Below are positions 18,469-28,003 of a stretch of DNA of 44,532 nt, piece by piece (positions within the stretch are counted from its first letter, which is position 1; every line of letters starts with the position of its first letter). This DNA comes from Methyloversatilis sp. (GTDB lineage: Bacteria; Pseudomonadota; Gammaproteobacteria; Burkholderiales; Rhodocyclaceae), in the NCBI GenBank assembly GCA_017984755.1, contig JAGNYW010000024.1:1-44532 (forward strand), in the 5' to 3' direction. Made by a program: the position numbers and the translations under genes. The notes below the pieces were generated by a model that was given only the letters and a program-made list of their open reading frames with translations, did no database searches and was not told where the DNA came from.

Positions 18469-19643
18469 GGTGAGACGATGCCGCAGAGATGCGCCAGATC
18501 CTTGAAGAAGATGCGCGCATGCGCCATCGGCTTCGCCTTGACCAGTCTCTTGTGCATGTAGGCCTGCCACGTCAGATGCTGCACATCCGGATCACGGCAG
18601 ATGCTGACGAAGCGCTCACGTCGCTTGTCGCTGGCGTACCAGAAGCGCTGCATGATGCCGAGGATCATGAACACACGACCATGCGCCTTCATGAATCGCT
18701 TGCGCGCAAGCGCCAGCGACCGCGCATCACCCGTGATGAGGAAAAGATCGACGGATTCAGCGGCGAGGCGCCCGCCGGTCATCGCGTAGTAGAGGCCTTC
18801 GCCCGATGCCGGCGCCACGACACCTGCGGCATCGCCGGCGAGCACGACATCGCGACCGTTGTCCCACTTCCTGAGCGGCTTCATCGGAATCGGAGCACCC
18901 TCGCGGCGGATCGTATCCGCACCTGCAAGGCCGGCAGCTTCGCGCAGTGCCGTGGTGCCGTTGCGAATGGAGAACCCCTTGCGTGCGCTGCCACTGCCGA
19001 TGCTGGTGGTGTCCCCGTGCGGGAAAACCCAGCCATAGAAATCCGGAGACAGCTTGCCCTGGTAGTAAACGTCGCAACGGCTGCCGTCGAAGCCCTGCGT
19101 CGGCGAACGGACAATCTCGTGGTAGGCGAACACGCACGGCACTTCATCGGCACCCGGCACACACTGACGCCCGACTGCCGACAGAGCGCCATCCGCGCCG
19201 ATCACGGCACGCGCGCGAACGCCGACGGTTTCGCCGTCCTTGTTGCGATAGTTGACGATCGCCCGGCCATCAAGGTCACGCGTGATCGTGTCGAACGAGC
19301 CCGCGCGCCGTTGCGCGCCTGCCAGACCGGCACGGCCACGCAGATATTCATCGAAGTGTTCGCGATCGACCATGCCGACGAATCCGCCCTGGATAGGCAT
19401 GTCGGCAACGCGTCCGGACGGGGAAATCATTCTTGCCGAACGTGCCTTGGCCACCAGCTGCTCGTCGGGAATGGCGAACTCCTCGATCAGCCGCGGCGGC
19501 ACTGCGCCACCGCAAGGCTTGATGCGACCGGCCCGGTCGAGCAGCAGAACGGAATGTCCCTGCCGGGCGAGATCCGTTGCGGCAGTCGAACCCGCCGGCC
19601 CGCCGCCCACCACGACCACATCAAAACTTTCCATGCCCGACAT
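18465..19643 (-). CDS. bchP: Geranylgeranyl (bacterio)chlorophyll reductase
   Basis: 392 residues. BchP reduces the geranylgeranyl tail of bacteriochlorophyll to phytyl in three NADPH-dependent steps. N-terminal FAD-binding Rossmann motif VVVVGGGPAGST, then LLLDRAGRIKPCGGAVPPRLIEEF, which is diagnostic for the BchP/ChlP family. A second FAD contact is VVLAGDAAGVVAPASGEGLYYAM. Length is normal. It starts 2 bp after the stop of the PucC-type carrier and overlaps tspO. No frame damage. Confidence 0.95.
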   Translation of the reverse strand: MSGMESFDVVVVGGGPAGSTAATDLARQGHSVLLLDRAGRIKPCGGAVPPRLIEEFAIPDEQLVAKARSARMISPSGRVADMPIQGGFVGMVDREHFDEYLRGRAGLAGAQRRAGSFDTITRDLDGRAIVNYRNKDGETVGVRARAVIGADGALSAVGRQCVPGADEVPCVFAYHEIVRSPTQGFDGSRCDVYYQGKLSPDFYGWVFPHGDTTSIGSGSARKGFSIRNGTTALREAAGLAGADTIRREGAPIPMKPLRKWDNGRDVVLAGDAAGVVAPASGEGLYYAMTGGRLAAESVDLFLITGDARSLALARKRFMKAHGRVFMILGIMQRFWYASDKRRERFVSICRDPDVQHLTWQAYMHKRLVKAKPMAHARIFFKDLAHLCGIVSP

Positions 19644-19645
19644 GT

Positions 19646-20995
19646 TTACGCCTTTCCTTCTGCAGCGGACATGAATGGAGCCGCCGCCTTCGGTTGATCT
19701 TGCACGTCACGTCTGACCGCCGGGCCGACAATGCGCAGAGCCATTGCTGCGGATACGACAAACAGCAGGCCTTCACAGGCGAAGACCAGCGCGTAGGCGA
19801 ATCCGGCAGAAGGGATGACTGCGCGCGTGATGTCTATGGCCACCGTGCCGGCAAACCCGCCAAGGCCGAACGCGATGGCCTGCGCAGCGCCCCAGAGCCC
19901 CATGCGGACACCTTCGCGCCCGGCGCCGCCCGCACCGGCGAGACTCATCATCGAAGCAATGGCAGCGACCGCGAACGCACCGTTGGCCACCCCGAGCGCG
20001 AACACGGTTTCCCGCAAGGGCCATTTGCCTGCGAGCACACCGCCGATCGCCAGGCCGAACAGGGCAAGGGCGGATGCGACGCAACCACCGACGGTCCACA
20101 CCCGCAGCGACCCTATCTGTCGCCCGCCGAACACGCTGCCCATGAGCGCAACAAGCAGCATTCCGGCAAACACGCCGCCGTGCTGGAGACCGGCGAGCCG
20201 CGTCGATTCACCGGGCGTGTAACCGAAAACCGTGCCGGCGAAGGGCTCGAGTATCAGATCCTGCGCGCTGTAGGCCAGCATGGATACGAACACGAACAGG
20301 GTGAAAAGTCTGGCCTGCGGCTCGCTCCAGACTTCCGACAGGGCATCCCGAAACGACATGCTCGTCCGTTCGACCGTTTCCGGCGATGCGGGCGGCTTGT
20401 ACCGGCCCTCGACACCGCTGACGGCGACGAGCGCGACGATGAAGGCAATGAGAGACGTGGCAGCGACCACCTGCACCAGCCGCACGGTCGAAAATGGATC
20501 GAGCAGTCGCCCGGTGATGCCGGCCGTCAGCGCGAATCCCAGAATCATCATCATCCAGACGACCGTGGCGGCCGCGGCGCGACGCGACGGATGAACCCGC
20601 TTGGCCAGCAACACGAGCAGCGACGTGCCGGCTGAGCCAACACCGGCGCCAATCATCAGGAAAGCCACCACCGCGAGCGCAATACCGGCCGCATGTTCGG
20701 TCGCCATCCATGCCGTGGCTACCGCCGCCAGCGTGCCCCCCGCCGCCAGCACAGCCATGCCGCCGATGATCCAGGGGGTGCGACGCCCCCCCACGTCGGA
20801 ACCGTGTCCCATGCGCGGCCGCAGCATCTGCACCATGTAGTGCAGGGCAACGAGTATTCCGGGCAGCATCGCCGGCAGGGCCAGCTCGACAACCATCACC
20901 CGATTCAGCGTCGACGTCGTCAGCACGACGATGGCACCCAGTGCGGTCTGCACCAGACCGAGGCGGAAAATGCCAAGCCAACCGAGTTGTGCCAT
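19646..20995 (-). CDS. PucC/BCH2-family membrane carrier
   Basis: 449 residues, about 12 transmembrane helices. The opening (LGWLGIFRLGLVQTALGAIVVLTTSTLNRVMVVELALPAMLPG) and RPRMGHGSDVGGRRTPWI identify the PucC/LhaA branch of the major facilitator superfamily. The gene between bchG and bchP in purple bacteria (often called orf428 or bch2) has this place. Members are thought to deliver or hold bacteriochlorophyll for light-harvesting assembly. Start at MAQLGW, 1 bp after the bchG stop; the following bchP begins 2 bp after its end. Confidence 0.88.
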   Translation of the reverse strand: MAQLGWLGIFRLGLVQTALGAIVVLTTSTLNRVMVVELALPAMLPGILVALHYMVQMLRPRMGHGSDVGGRRTPWIIGGMAVLAAGGTLAAVATAWMATEHAAGIALAVVAFLMIGAGVGSAGTSLLVLLAKRVHPSRRAAAATVVWMMMILGFALTAGITGRLLDPFSTVRLVQVVAATSLIAFIVALVAVSGVEGRYKPPASPETVERTSMSFRDALSEVWSEPQARLFTLFVFVSMLAYSAQDLILEPFAGTVFGYTPGESTRLAGLQHGGVFAGMLLVALMGSVFGGRQIGSLRVWTVGGCVASALALFGLAIGGVLAGKWPLRETVFALGVANGAFAVAAIASMMSLAGAGGAGREGVRMGLWGAAQAIAFGLGGFAGTVAIDITRAVIPSAGFAYALVFACEGLLFVVSAAMALRIVGPAVRRDVQDQPKAAAPFMSAAEGKA

Positions 20996-20996
20996 G

Positions 20997-21878
20997 TCAG
21001 ATCTCCGCAACCGCACGCAACGCAAAAGCGCTGACCAGCATGCCGATGACGTACAGCGTGATGCCCGTCCCGTTGTACCAGGGTGCTCGTTCGCGCGGAT
21101 TGTCGAGCAGGCGCGCCATCAGCATCAGCTGCGCTCCGAGCAGCAGCCCCACGACCGCAGCGTGTCCGGTGGCCCCCCAGTGAGCGAGCAGGCCAACGAC
21201 CACGAACTGTGGAACGGCCATCACCAGGCAAGCCACACGGCCGGCATTGACGACACCGAGTTTCACGGGCAGCGATCCGATGCCCATGCGCGTATCGCCT
21301 TCGACCGACTTGAAATCGTTCAGGGTCATGATGCCGTGTGCCCCGGCGCTGTAAAGGCCCGCGAGGATCAGACTGCGCATGTCCGGCATCGCGCCACCCG
21401 CCATGACGGCAGCACCGGTGACCCATGCCAGCCCTTCATAGCAAACTGCGCACGCGGTGTTGCCCCACCAGCCGTTCTGCTTCAACCGCAGCGGCGGTGC
21501 GCTGTAGGCCCAGGCCAGCAACAGACCGATCGCTGCGGCCCCGAAGCCCCACGGACCGAGCGTCGCCGCCACGAGGAGCGACAGCAGGGTCCAGGCAATG
21601 GCGATGTAAAGACCCCACGCGCCGGGCATTCGACCGGACGGGATGGGGCGATTGGGTTCGTTGATGGCATCGACGTGGCGATCGAACCAGTCGTTGACCG
21701 CCTGACTGGTGGCACACACGAGCGGACCGGCGAGCAGGATGCCGACCACCACGATCTGCCAGCGATCGGCTGCCGACATTCCGGAAGCCACGACGCCACA
21801 GCCGAACGCCCACATCGGCGGAAACCACGTGATGGGCTTGAGCAGTTCGGCGACAACAGAAATGGATGGGCGACTCAT
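20997..21878 (-). CDS. bchG: Bacteriochlorophyll synthase (geranylgeranyl transferase)
   Basis: 293 residues from MSRPSISVVAELL. UbiA-family integral membrane prenyltransferase that esterifies bacteriochlorophyllide a with geranylgeranyl diphosphate. The Asp-rich substrate motif NDWFDRHVDAINEPNRPI, with IPSG after it, is present. So are LLLAWAYSAPPLRLKQNGWWGN and the second Asp region NDFKSVEGDTRMG. About eight or nine helices are expected. First gene of a tight bchG-carrier-bchP-tspO operon. A promoter with PpsR-type boxes lies in the 70-bp gap behind ppsR. Confidence 0.95.
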   Translation of the reverse strand: MSRPSISVVAELLKPITWFPPMWAFGCGVVASGMSAADRWQIVVVGILLAGPLVCATSQAVNDWFDRHVDAINEPNRPIPSGRMPGAWGLYIAIAWTLLSLLVAATLGPWGFGAAAIGLLLAWAYSAPPLRLKQNGWWGNTACAVCYEGLAWVTGAAVMAGGAMPDMRSLILAGLYSAGAHGIMTLNDFKSVEGDTRMGIGSLPVKLGVVNAGRVACLVMAVPQFVVVGLLAHWGATGHAAVVGLLLGAQLMLMARLLDNPRERAPWYNGTGITLYVIGMLVSAFALRAVAEI

Positions 21879-21893
21879 GGTGTAACAGTAGGC

Positions 21894-21913
21894 TTGACGC
21901 ACGAATGCGTCAA
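21894..21913. promoter_or_regulatory. Perfect 8-bp inverted repeat in the bchG promoter region
   Basis: ttgacgca (21894-21901) and tgcgtcaa (21906-21913) are exact inverted copies 4 bp apart. On the minus strand the left arm supplies a -35-like TTGACG, followed after 17 bases by TACTGT near 21885-21890. The palindrome therefore spans the -35 and spacer of the likely bchG promoter and is a good operator candidate. Confidence 0.55.
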
Positions 21914-21926
21914 GGTGAACTTACAC
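21909..21926 (-). promoter_or_regulatory. Candidate PpsR box upstream of bchG
   Basis: Minus strand TGT-N12-ACG: one mismatch from the PpsR/CrtJ consensus TGT-N12-ACA. It covers the -35-like TTGACG of the bchG promoter. A second one-mismatch box lies 5 bp further upstream (21932-21949). Confidence 0.5.
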
Positions 21927-21931
21927 CGCGA

Positions 21932-21949
21932 TGTCACACGAACTTGACT
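21932..21949. promoter_or_regulatory. Second candidate PpsR box, touching the ppsR stop
   Basis: Plus strand TGTC-N10-GACT, that is TGT-N12-ACT, one mismatch from consensus with the preferred inner C and G present. It ends on the first base of the ppsR stop codon complement. Confidence 0.45.
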
Positions 21950-23376
21950 CAGTCTTCGGCGTCGATGTCGTCGTGTTCGGAGTTCAAGTCGCCGAGGCCA
22001 TAGCGACGCAGCTTCACATAGAGGCTTTGTCTGCTCAGACCCAGCATTTCCGCCGCGGAGGCACGATTGTCATGAGTCAATTCAAGCGCCGCCTCGATGC
22101 ACAGCTTTTCGATCAGATCGGTTGATTCGCGCACCAGCTCCTTCAGCGACACGCGACCGACGAGACCGGTCAGCTGTTCCACCGAACGCGGCAGATCCCG
22201 ACCGGCGCGCGGATCGAGCTCGACCCGCCTGCTGACACCACGCACCGTGAAACCGAGGCAGGGCGTTTCGCCATGCGGCACCGACACGGCAGAAATTTCG
22301 ACCTCGACATCCGAACCATGCTCGCCGCGGACCAGCGTCGAGAACAGGCGCACCGAACCATGCTGACGTAGATTGACCATCAACACCTTGAAATCGACGC
22401 CGGGTCGACCGAGCCAGCGCTCGAGCAGCTCTCCGCGCGCCTGTTCGACCGAAGCCAGCTGGGCAAGGTCAAGAAAGGCGTGATTGGCGGTCAATACGCG
22501 GCCGGCTTCATCCGTGAGCACAAAGCCGTCGGGAACCTGTTCGATGGTATCCAGCAATGCCTTCTGAAGCCCGGACGACGCTGGCTGCTCCATGGCACAC
22601 GGCGACAGGCGGACAAGGAAAAGTGCCGCATTGTCCTGACGCACGAGCGATGCTGCCACCACCAGTTCACGCCGGTCGTCCGCAAGATGGGCATGCACGT
22701 CTTCCGCCTTGCCGGCGGCGCGCACACTGGCCAGCAGGTCCTGAACGGTCTGCATGCCCGCTTCGTCGAATCCGTCCGGAAACGTCCTGCCGACCAGTCC
22801 TTTCGGGAGTGACCCGAGAAGGCGCACCGCAGCCGGGTTCGCCTCCATCACGCGCTGACTGCCCGCCTCGACGATGAGCACCGCCTCCGATGTCATCTGA
22901 AACAGCAGTCGATAGCGGGTTTCCAGCTGCCGGAGCTTGGCGTAGTCGCGCTCGATGGATTGCTGCGCATCGACCAGGCGCTGCTGCAGCGAGGATAGCG
23001 AGCGAAGATCGCGGCCGAACGCGACGACCTTTCCTTCCTGACCGACCTGAATCGCCGAATAGAGCACCGGAAGATCGATGCCACCCGGAACCGGGTGATT
23101 TACGTGGCGCCATCTGTGGCTGGAGTCGGCTGATGCGTCGGTGAGCAGCTCCTCGACCTTGGGCCGGCTTTCGACCGTCACCACATCGGCCCAGCGACGA
23201 CCGACCCAGTCGTCGTAACCGTCGGGCGCCAGCTCCTGGCTGCCGAAAGCAATGTCACGGATGACACCCTGGCCGTCGAGCACCAGCGCAACGTCCGACG
23301 CCGCGGCCACAAGCCGCGCAACGGACTTCGCATCCACCCCGCCGAGCGACGCAAGCGGTGAATCAAAAGGCTTCAC
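21949..23376 (-). CDS. ppsR: Photosynthesis gene repressor PpsR/CrtJ (full length)
   Basis: 475 residues from the GTG at 23376, with GGGGGG about 9 bases before it. A TTG at 23439 would add 21. The GTG start matches the paralogue and typical family length (~465). Domains: N-terminal PAS (~5-100), Q-linker coiled coil with LQQRLVDAQQSIERDY, PAS1 (~155-265), PAS2 (~275-390) and a Fis-type HTH (~420-462: ASAAEMLGLSRQSLYVKLRR). Cys260 (LSPCAM) and Cys426 (KLCIEAALEL) lie close to the two positions implicated in thiol redox control in Rhodobacter. PpsR binds TGT-N12-ACA and represses bch, crt and puc genes under oxygen. Lies between ppaA and bchG, all leftward. Confidence 0.93.
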   Translation of the reverse strand: MKPFDSPLASLGGVDAKSVARLVAAASDVALVLDGQGVIRDIAFGSQELAPDGYDDWVGRRWADVVTVESRPKVEELLTDASADSSHRWRHVNHPVPGGIDLPVLYSAIQVGQEGKVVAFGRDLRSLSSLQQRLVDAQQSIERDYAKLRQLETRYRLLFQMTSEAVLIVEAGSQRVMEANPAAVRLLGSLPKGLVGRTFPDGFDEAGMQTVQDLLASVRAAGKAEDVHAHLADDRRELVVAASLVRQDNAALFLVRLSPCAMEQPASSGLQKALLDTIEQVPDGFVLTDEAGRVLTANHAFLDLAQLASVEQARGELLERWLGRPGVDFKVLMVNLRQHGSVRLFSTLVRGEHGSDVEVEISAVSVPHGETPCLGFTVRGVSRRVELDPRAGRDLPRSVEQLTGLVGRVSLKELVRESTDLIEKLCIEAALELTHDNRASAAEMLGLSRQSLYVKLRRYGLGDLNSEHDDIDAED

Positions 23377-23461
23377 GCTGTCCGCCCCCCACTCGACGCC
23401 ACTCGTCGCGAGTTCACTGCGCCCCTGCTCCGATCCCAATCATTCACCCCGTAGATCCAGT

Positions 23462-24376
23462 TCAGCCCTGCGTACATCGCAGCGGTACCATTTCATCTGC
23501 TCGCCTTACGGCGTCCTTTGCGTCCGTCGCAGTCGCGTCCGCCCCCACAAGAGCAACCCATTCGGGATGCTCGACAAAGATCGGGCCACCGACCATGACG
23601 ATCAGGTCGGGGTTCGAAGAAACGCCACGAACCGCCGAAATCAGGCGCTTCAGCGCTTCCAGCCGCGCCTCGCTGCCCACGGAAAAACCAAGCACATCGA
23701 ATCGTTCCGTCTGCACCGCCTGCACCAGGTCAAGACTGCGCCCGGAAGCACCGGCACAGACTTCCCAGCCGCTGTGACGAAAGAATTCGGCAACCATCAG
23801 CAACCCGAGCGTGTGCTGGTCACCGGGCGCCGCCGACAACAGGACACGCCGGCCACCGGGCGCGAACTGAGCGTCATTGCGGAAGCTCGGCGCCAGCTCG
23901 TGGACCACCTGCTGAATGCGCCACAGACCGAGCGTGACCTGGGTGAAGTCGCACAGGTCGGCCTCCCAAAGCTCGCCCAGTCGTCGCGCGGCCGGAGCAA
24001 GAAGTTCGAGAAAAATCGTTTCAGGAGAAGCACCGCGGGCACGCACCGCCTCGACCCAGGTTCGCGCAACCCTGGCATCCTGGGCCAGCACGAGATTGGC
24101 GAATTCCACAACCTCGGGCGACGACGGCGCCTTGTCCTCACAACCGATTGCCGGTGCAGAGGGATCCTGACCGCCGTGCGCAAGCATGAGCCGCGGAATG
24201 ATTTCCGCCTCTATGGTACGCGCCAGATCACCCATCCAGTCGGCGGTCGGGAAGACCAGCTCACCGGTACTGCGAGTCACCGGCTGGGGCGACGATCTGG
24301 GCGGACTCCCTGATTCCGACCAGTATTCCCCCGCAATGCGCGCCGTATTGGCGTCTTCCTGAGTGGTCCCGGCCAT
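23462..24376 (-). CDS. ppaA: PpaA/AerR cobalamin-binding antirepressor
   Basis: 304 residues. AAAGGA lies 8 bases before the ATG. An all-helical part (~85-165: FLELLAPAARRLGELWEADLC and LWRIQQVVHEL, the B12-dependent cap helix) is followed by a Rossmann-like B12 domain. This domain has APGDQHTLGLLMVAEFF, which keeps the His-x-x-Gly cobalt-ligand motif at His188. The late GGP element VMVGGPIFVEHP is also there. AerR/PpaA proteins bind B12 in a light-dependent way and relieve PpsR/CrtJ repression. The position immediately upstream of ppsR, with the same direction, is the classical arrangement. Confidence 0.92.
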   Translation of the reverse strand: MAGTTQEDANTARIAGEYWSESGSPPRSSPQPVTRSTGELVFPTADWMGDLARTIEAEIIPRLMLAHGGQDPSAPAIGCEDKAPSSPEVVEFANLVLAQDARVARTWVEAVRARGASPETIFLELLAPAARRLGELWEADLCDFTQVTLGLWRIQQVVHELAPSFRNDAQFAPGGRRVLLSAAPGDQHTLGLLMVAEFFRHSGWEVCAGASGRSLDLVQAVQTERFDVLGFSVGSEARLEALKRLISAVRGVSSNPDLIVMVGGPIFVEHPEWVALVGADATATDAKDAVRRADEMVPLRCTQG

Positions 24377-24388
24377 CTCTCGTCCTTT

Positions 24389-24401
24389 GGTGTGTGTGTG
24401 T
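24389..24401 (-). repeat. Short (TG)n dinucleotide repeat next to the ppaA ribosome site
   Basis: About six TG units on the plus strand (CA on the ppaA strand) lie just upstream of its AAAGGA Shine-Dalgarno. The tract is short, so slippage would be rare, but it is the only such tract I see in the PGC. Confidence 0.6.
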
Positions 24402-24559
24402 ATGCCGGCTCCGACTCAGGCTGCCCGCGGCGTTGGGGGCTGGCAAGGAACGGCCGTGCTTTTTCTAGCTACATGGAGCGCTTACCCCGGCTCGTAGTCC
24501 GTCTAGGCACCAATCACGAGAGCAACCAGTCTATAGAGATAGTTCGTGCACGCGGCCAC

Positions 24560-24577
24560 TGTCAAGTTTACTTGTCA
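24560..24577 (+). promoter_or_regulatory. Upstream PpsR box in the ppaA-bchF intergenic region
   Basis: TGTC-N10-GTCA: TGT-N12-TCA, one mismatch from TGT-N12-ACA, and near-palindromic (tgtcaag/cttgtca). It lies 91 bp upstream of a second box that overlays the bchF promoter. The ~365-bp region 24377-24741 is AT-richer than its surroundings, holds no gene and separates divergent ppaA and bchF. Confidence 0.55.
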
Positions 24578-24668
24578 GTATTGAGCACCACCTTGGTTAT
24601 CAGCGCGATGCGAGCGGCAAGTCCTGCCAACTTAACTGCACCTTTCAAAAGCTGTCAACTGTGATGTA

Positions 24669-24686
24669 CGTCAATTTATATTGACA
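24669..24686 (+). promoter_or_regulatory. PpsR box over the bchF -35
   Basis: CGT-N12-ACA on the plus strand (TGT-N12-ACG on the minus), one mismatch from consensus, with the inner C and G present. Its last six bases are the -35 TTGACA of the bchF promoter, so binding would block RNA polymerase. An overlapping weaker TGT-N12-ACG occurs at 24653-24670. Confidence 0.6.
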
Positions 24687-24709
24687 CTCTTGCTCCGGAC
24701 GTCTAGATT
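24681..24709 (+). promoter_or_regulatory. Sigma-70-type promoter of the bchF operon
   Basis: TTGACA (24681-24686), a 17-base spacer, then TAGATT (24704-24709). The -35 is perfect and the -10 has four of six consensus bases. The bchF start lies 33 bp downstream of the -10, with GAGGAG before it. Confidence 0.65.
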
Positions 24710-24741
24710 TTCAGACAAAGAAGACCGAGGAGACATCGCAG

Positions 24742-26111
<1,370 letters not shown>

Positions 26112-26137
<26 letters not shown>

Positions 26138-26252
26138 GGCCCCTGCAGTGCGCGTGGTCATCGTGACCATGGACACGCACCTTGCCAGTGCTGCGGAACG
26201 CGCTGGCGTGGAGTTGCGCCGCGAACTTCCCGGGCTGCAGCTTCGGGTCCAC
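26112..26252 (+). pseudogene. bchH: bchH, first ~47 codons only (Mg-chelatase large subunit)
   Basis: Starts inside the end of bchB (26-bp overlap). The residues [32 protein letters not shown] and LRRELPGLQLRVH match the BchH N terminus. Full BchH is ~1200-1280 residues; everything beyond is gone and the reading frame enters puhA sequence out of register, ending at 26489. Without BchH the pathway would lack magnesium insertion into protoporphyrin IX unless another copy exists. Confidence 0.85.
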
Positions 26253-26800
26253 CCAGCAACAATGTGTCGCCGCAGACGCTCAAGGCGACGCCCAGCGGAA
26301 AGTGGCCAGGCGCACCGCTCAACCCGACCGGCAACCCGATGCTGGACGGCGTCGGCCCGGGTGCGTATGCGGACCGCGCCGACATTCCGGATGTCACCTA
26401 CGACGGCAGTCTGCGCATCGTGCCGCTGCGCGCCGACACCGCCTACGGTGTCGCGCATCAGGACAGGGATCCGCGCGGCATGGAAGTGATCGGTGCAGAC
26501 GGCAAGGTGGGCGGCATCGTCCGCGATATGTGGGTCGATCGTTCGGAAGCGATTTTCCGCTACCTCGAACTTGACGTTCAGGTCGGCGGCGGTACGCGGC
26601 GCGTGATGCTGCCGATCAACTTCACGCGAATCGGGGCACGCCAGGTCAAGGTCGCCTCCATCCTCGGCCACCAGTTCTCGAGCGTGCCGAGCCTGCGCAA
26701 CCCGGACCAGATCACCTTCCTGGAAGAAGAAAAGGTCATGGCCTACTACGGTGGCGGCACGCTGTACGCCACGCCGTCGCGCAAGGAACCGCTGCTGTGA
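26249..26800 (+). pseudogene. puhA: puhA, C-terminal ~180 codons (reaction centre H subunit)
   Basis: From about SNNVSPQTLKATP, in phase with GAPLNPTGNPMLDGVGPGAY, DIPDVTYDGSLRIVPLR, DMWVDRSEAIFRYLELDV and VKVASILGHQFSSVP to the stop. This is the cytoplasmic PRC-barrel domain of subunit H. The first ~70-75 residues, with the single membrane anchor, are missing, cut at the bchH junction. In intact clusters bchL, bchM and lhaA lie between bchH and puhA; all three are absent here. The stop overlaps the puhB GTG. Confidence 0.88.
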
Positions 26801-27516
26801 GCAAGCTCAAGGCGGTCGCCAGCAGCGGCCACGAACACGAGTTCGAGGCGCAGCCGGGCCTGCCCGAGCGCCTGCCTGCCAATGAACAGCTGCTCTGGCA
26901 GGGCTCGCCGGACTGGCTGCGCCTGGCGCGCGAACGGTTTCATCTTTCCGCGCTGGCCGGCTACTTCGTCGCCATCCTGGTGCTGCGTGCCGGGTTCGTG
27001 ATATCGGAAGGCGGCAGCGTGGGCGAGGCGCTGACGGCAGTGGCGATGCTGCTTCCGCTGGTCGTCTTCGCGCTCGGCATCGTGGCCGGTCTCGCCTGGT
27101 TGTCGGCCCGCACGACGGTCTACACCATCACCGACAAGCGGGTCGTCATGCGCGTCGGCATCGTGCTGAGCCTGACCTTCAACCTGCCGCTGCGCCGGCT
27201 CGAAGCGGCCGGCCTCAAGCTGACGAAGGACGGCCACGGCAACATTCCGCTCACGCTCGGCGGCACCGACCGCATCGCCATCGTTCACCTGTGGCCTCAC
27301 GCACGCCCCTGGCGTGTGGCGAAGCCGGAGCCGATGCTGTGCTGCATCCCGGATGCAGCGCACGCTGCCGAGGTGCTGCACCGTGCCTGGACGGCCGAGA
27401 TGAACCGGACCACCGGCGCGGCCAGCGCATCATCGGCACTCACGAACCACGGCGAAACGGCGCGGCAACCGCGCGTACGGCAGAACGGCAGCACCCCGCA
27501 ACTGGCAATCGACTGA
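26797..27516 (+). CDS. puhB: Photosynthetic complex assembly protein PuhB
   Basis: 239 residues from a GTG that overlaps the puhA stop. PuhB aids reaction-centre assembly. Visible features are GLPERLPANEQLLWQGSPDW at the N terminus, three hydrophobic segments (~45-105), and a PH-like domain with RTTVYTITDKRVVMRVGIVL and LPLRRLEAAGLK. The C terminus (beyond ~205) is a polar extension. Intact and in operon with puhC and acsF. Confidence 0.92.
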   Translation: MSKLKAVASSGHEHEFEAQPGLPERLPANEQLLWQGSPDWLRLARERFHLSALAGYFVAILVLRAGFVISEGGSVGEALTAVAMLLPLVVFALGIVAGLAWLSARTTVYTITDKRVVMRVGIVLSLTFNLPLRRLEAAGLKLTKDGHGNIPLTLGGTDRIAIVHLWPHARPWRVAKPEPMLCCIPDAAHAAEVLHRAWTAEMNRTTGAASASSALTNHGETARQPRVRQNGSTPQLAID

Positions 27517-27526
27517 GGCAAGGATC

Positions 27527-28003
27527 ATGGACGCTCACGCTATGCCGCAAACGCTGTCGAAATGGCCACTGCTGGCCATCGGTGCCATGCTGATGTCGAT
27601 TCTGATCGGCGTCACCGCCGTGCGCCTGTCGGGCACCGACATCAGTACCCCGGATGCAGCGGCCGTGGCAACCCGTGACCTGCGCTTCGAAGACCGGCCG
27701 GACGGCAGCATCGCGGTCATCGACGCATCCAGCGGCATCGTGATCGAATCGATCGTCGGCGAGCAGGGCTTCATCCGCGGCACGCTGCGCGGACTGGCAC
27801 GCGAGCGCAAGCGTCAGGGCATCGGCCCCGAGGCGTCCTTCCAGCTGGTGGGGCGCGCCGACGGACGGCTCACGCTGATCGATCCCGCGACCGGCCGGCG
27901 TGTCGACCTCGAGTCATTCGGTCCGGTGAATGCCGGCGCCTTCGTCCGCCTGCTTGAACAATCAGAACCGCTCGAACTGCACGCTACAGGAGCACAGCAA
28001 TGA
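27527..28003 (+). CDS. puhC: Photosynthetic complex assembly protein PuhC
   Basis: 158 residues. One N-terminal membrane anchor ([20 protein letters not shown]), then a periplasmic domain with [21 protein letters not shown] and [19 protein letters not shown], the PuhC family hallmark. Required for optimal reaction-centre and LH1 assembly in Rhodobacter. The stop overlaps the acsF start (ATGA). Confidence 0.92.
   Translation: MDAHAMPQTLSKWPLLAIGAMLMSILIGVTAVRLSGTDISTPDAAAVATRDLRFEDRPDGSIAVIDASSGIVIESIVGEQGFIRGTLRGLARERKRQGIGPEASFQLVGRADGRLTLIDPATGRRVDLESFGPVNAGAFVRLLEQSEPLELHATGAQQ

Noticed and set aside
24392-24664. 90-residue open frame between ppaA and bchF
   Set aside because: It lies in the AT-richer control region with PpsR boxes and has no ribosome site or recognisable protein features.
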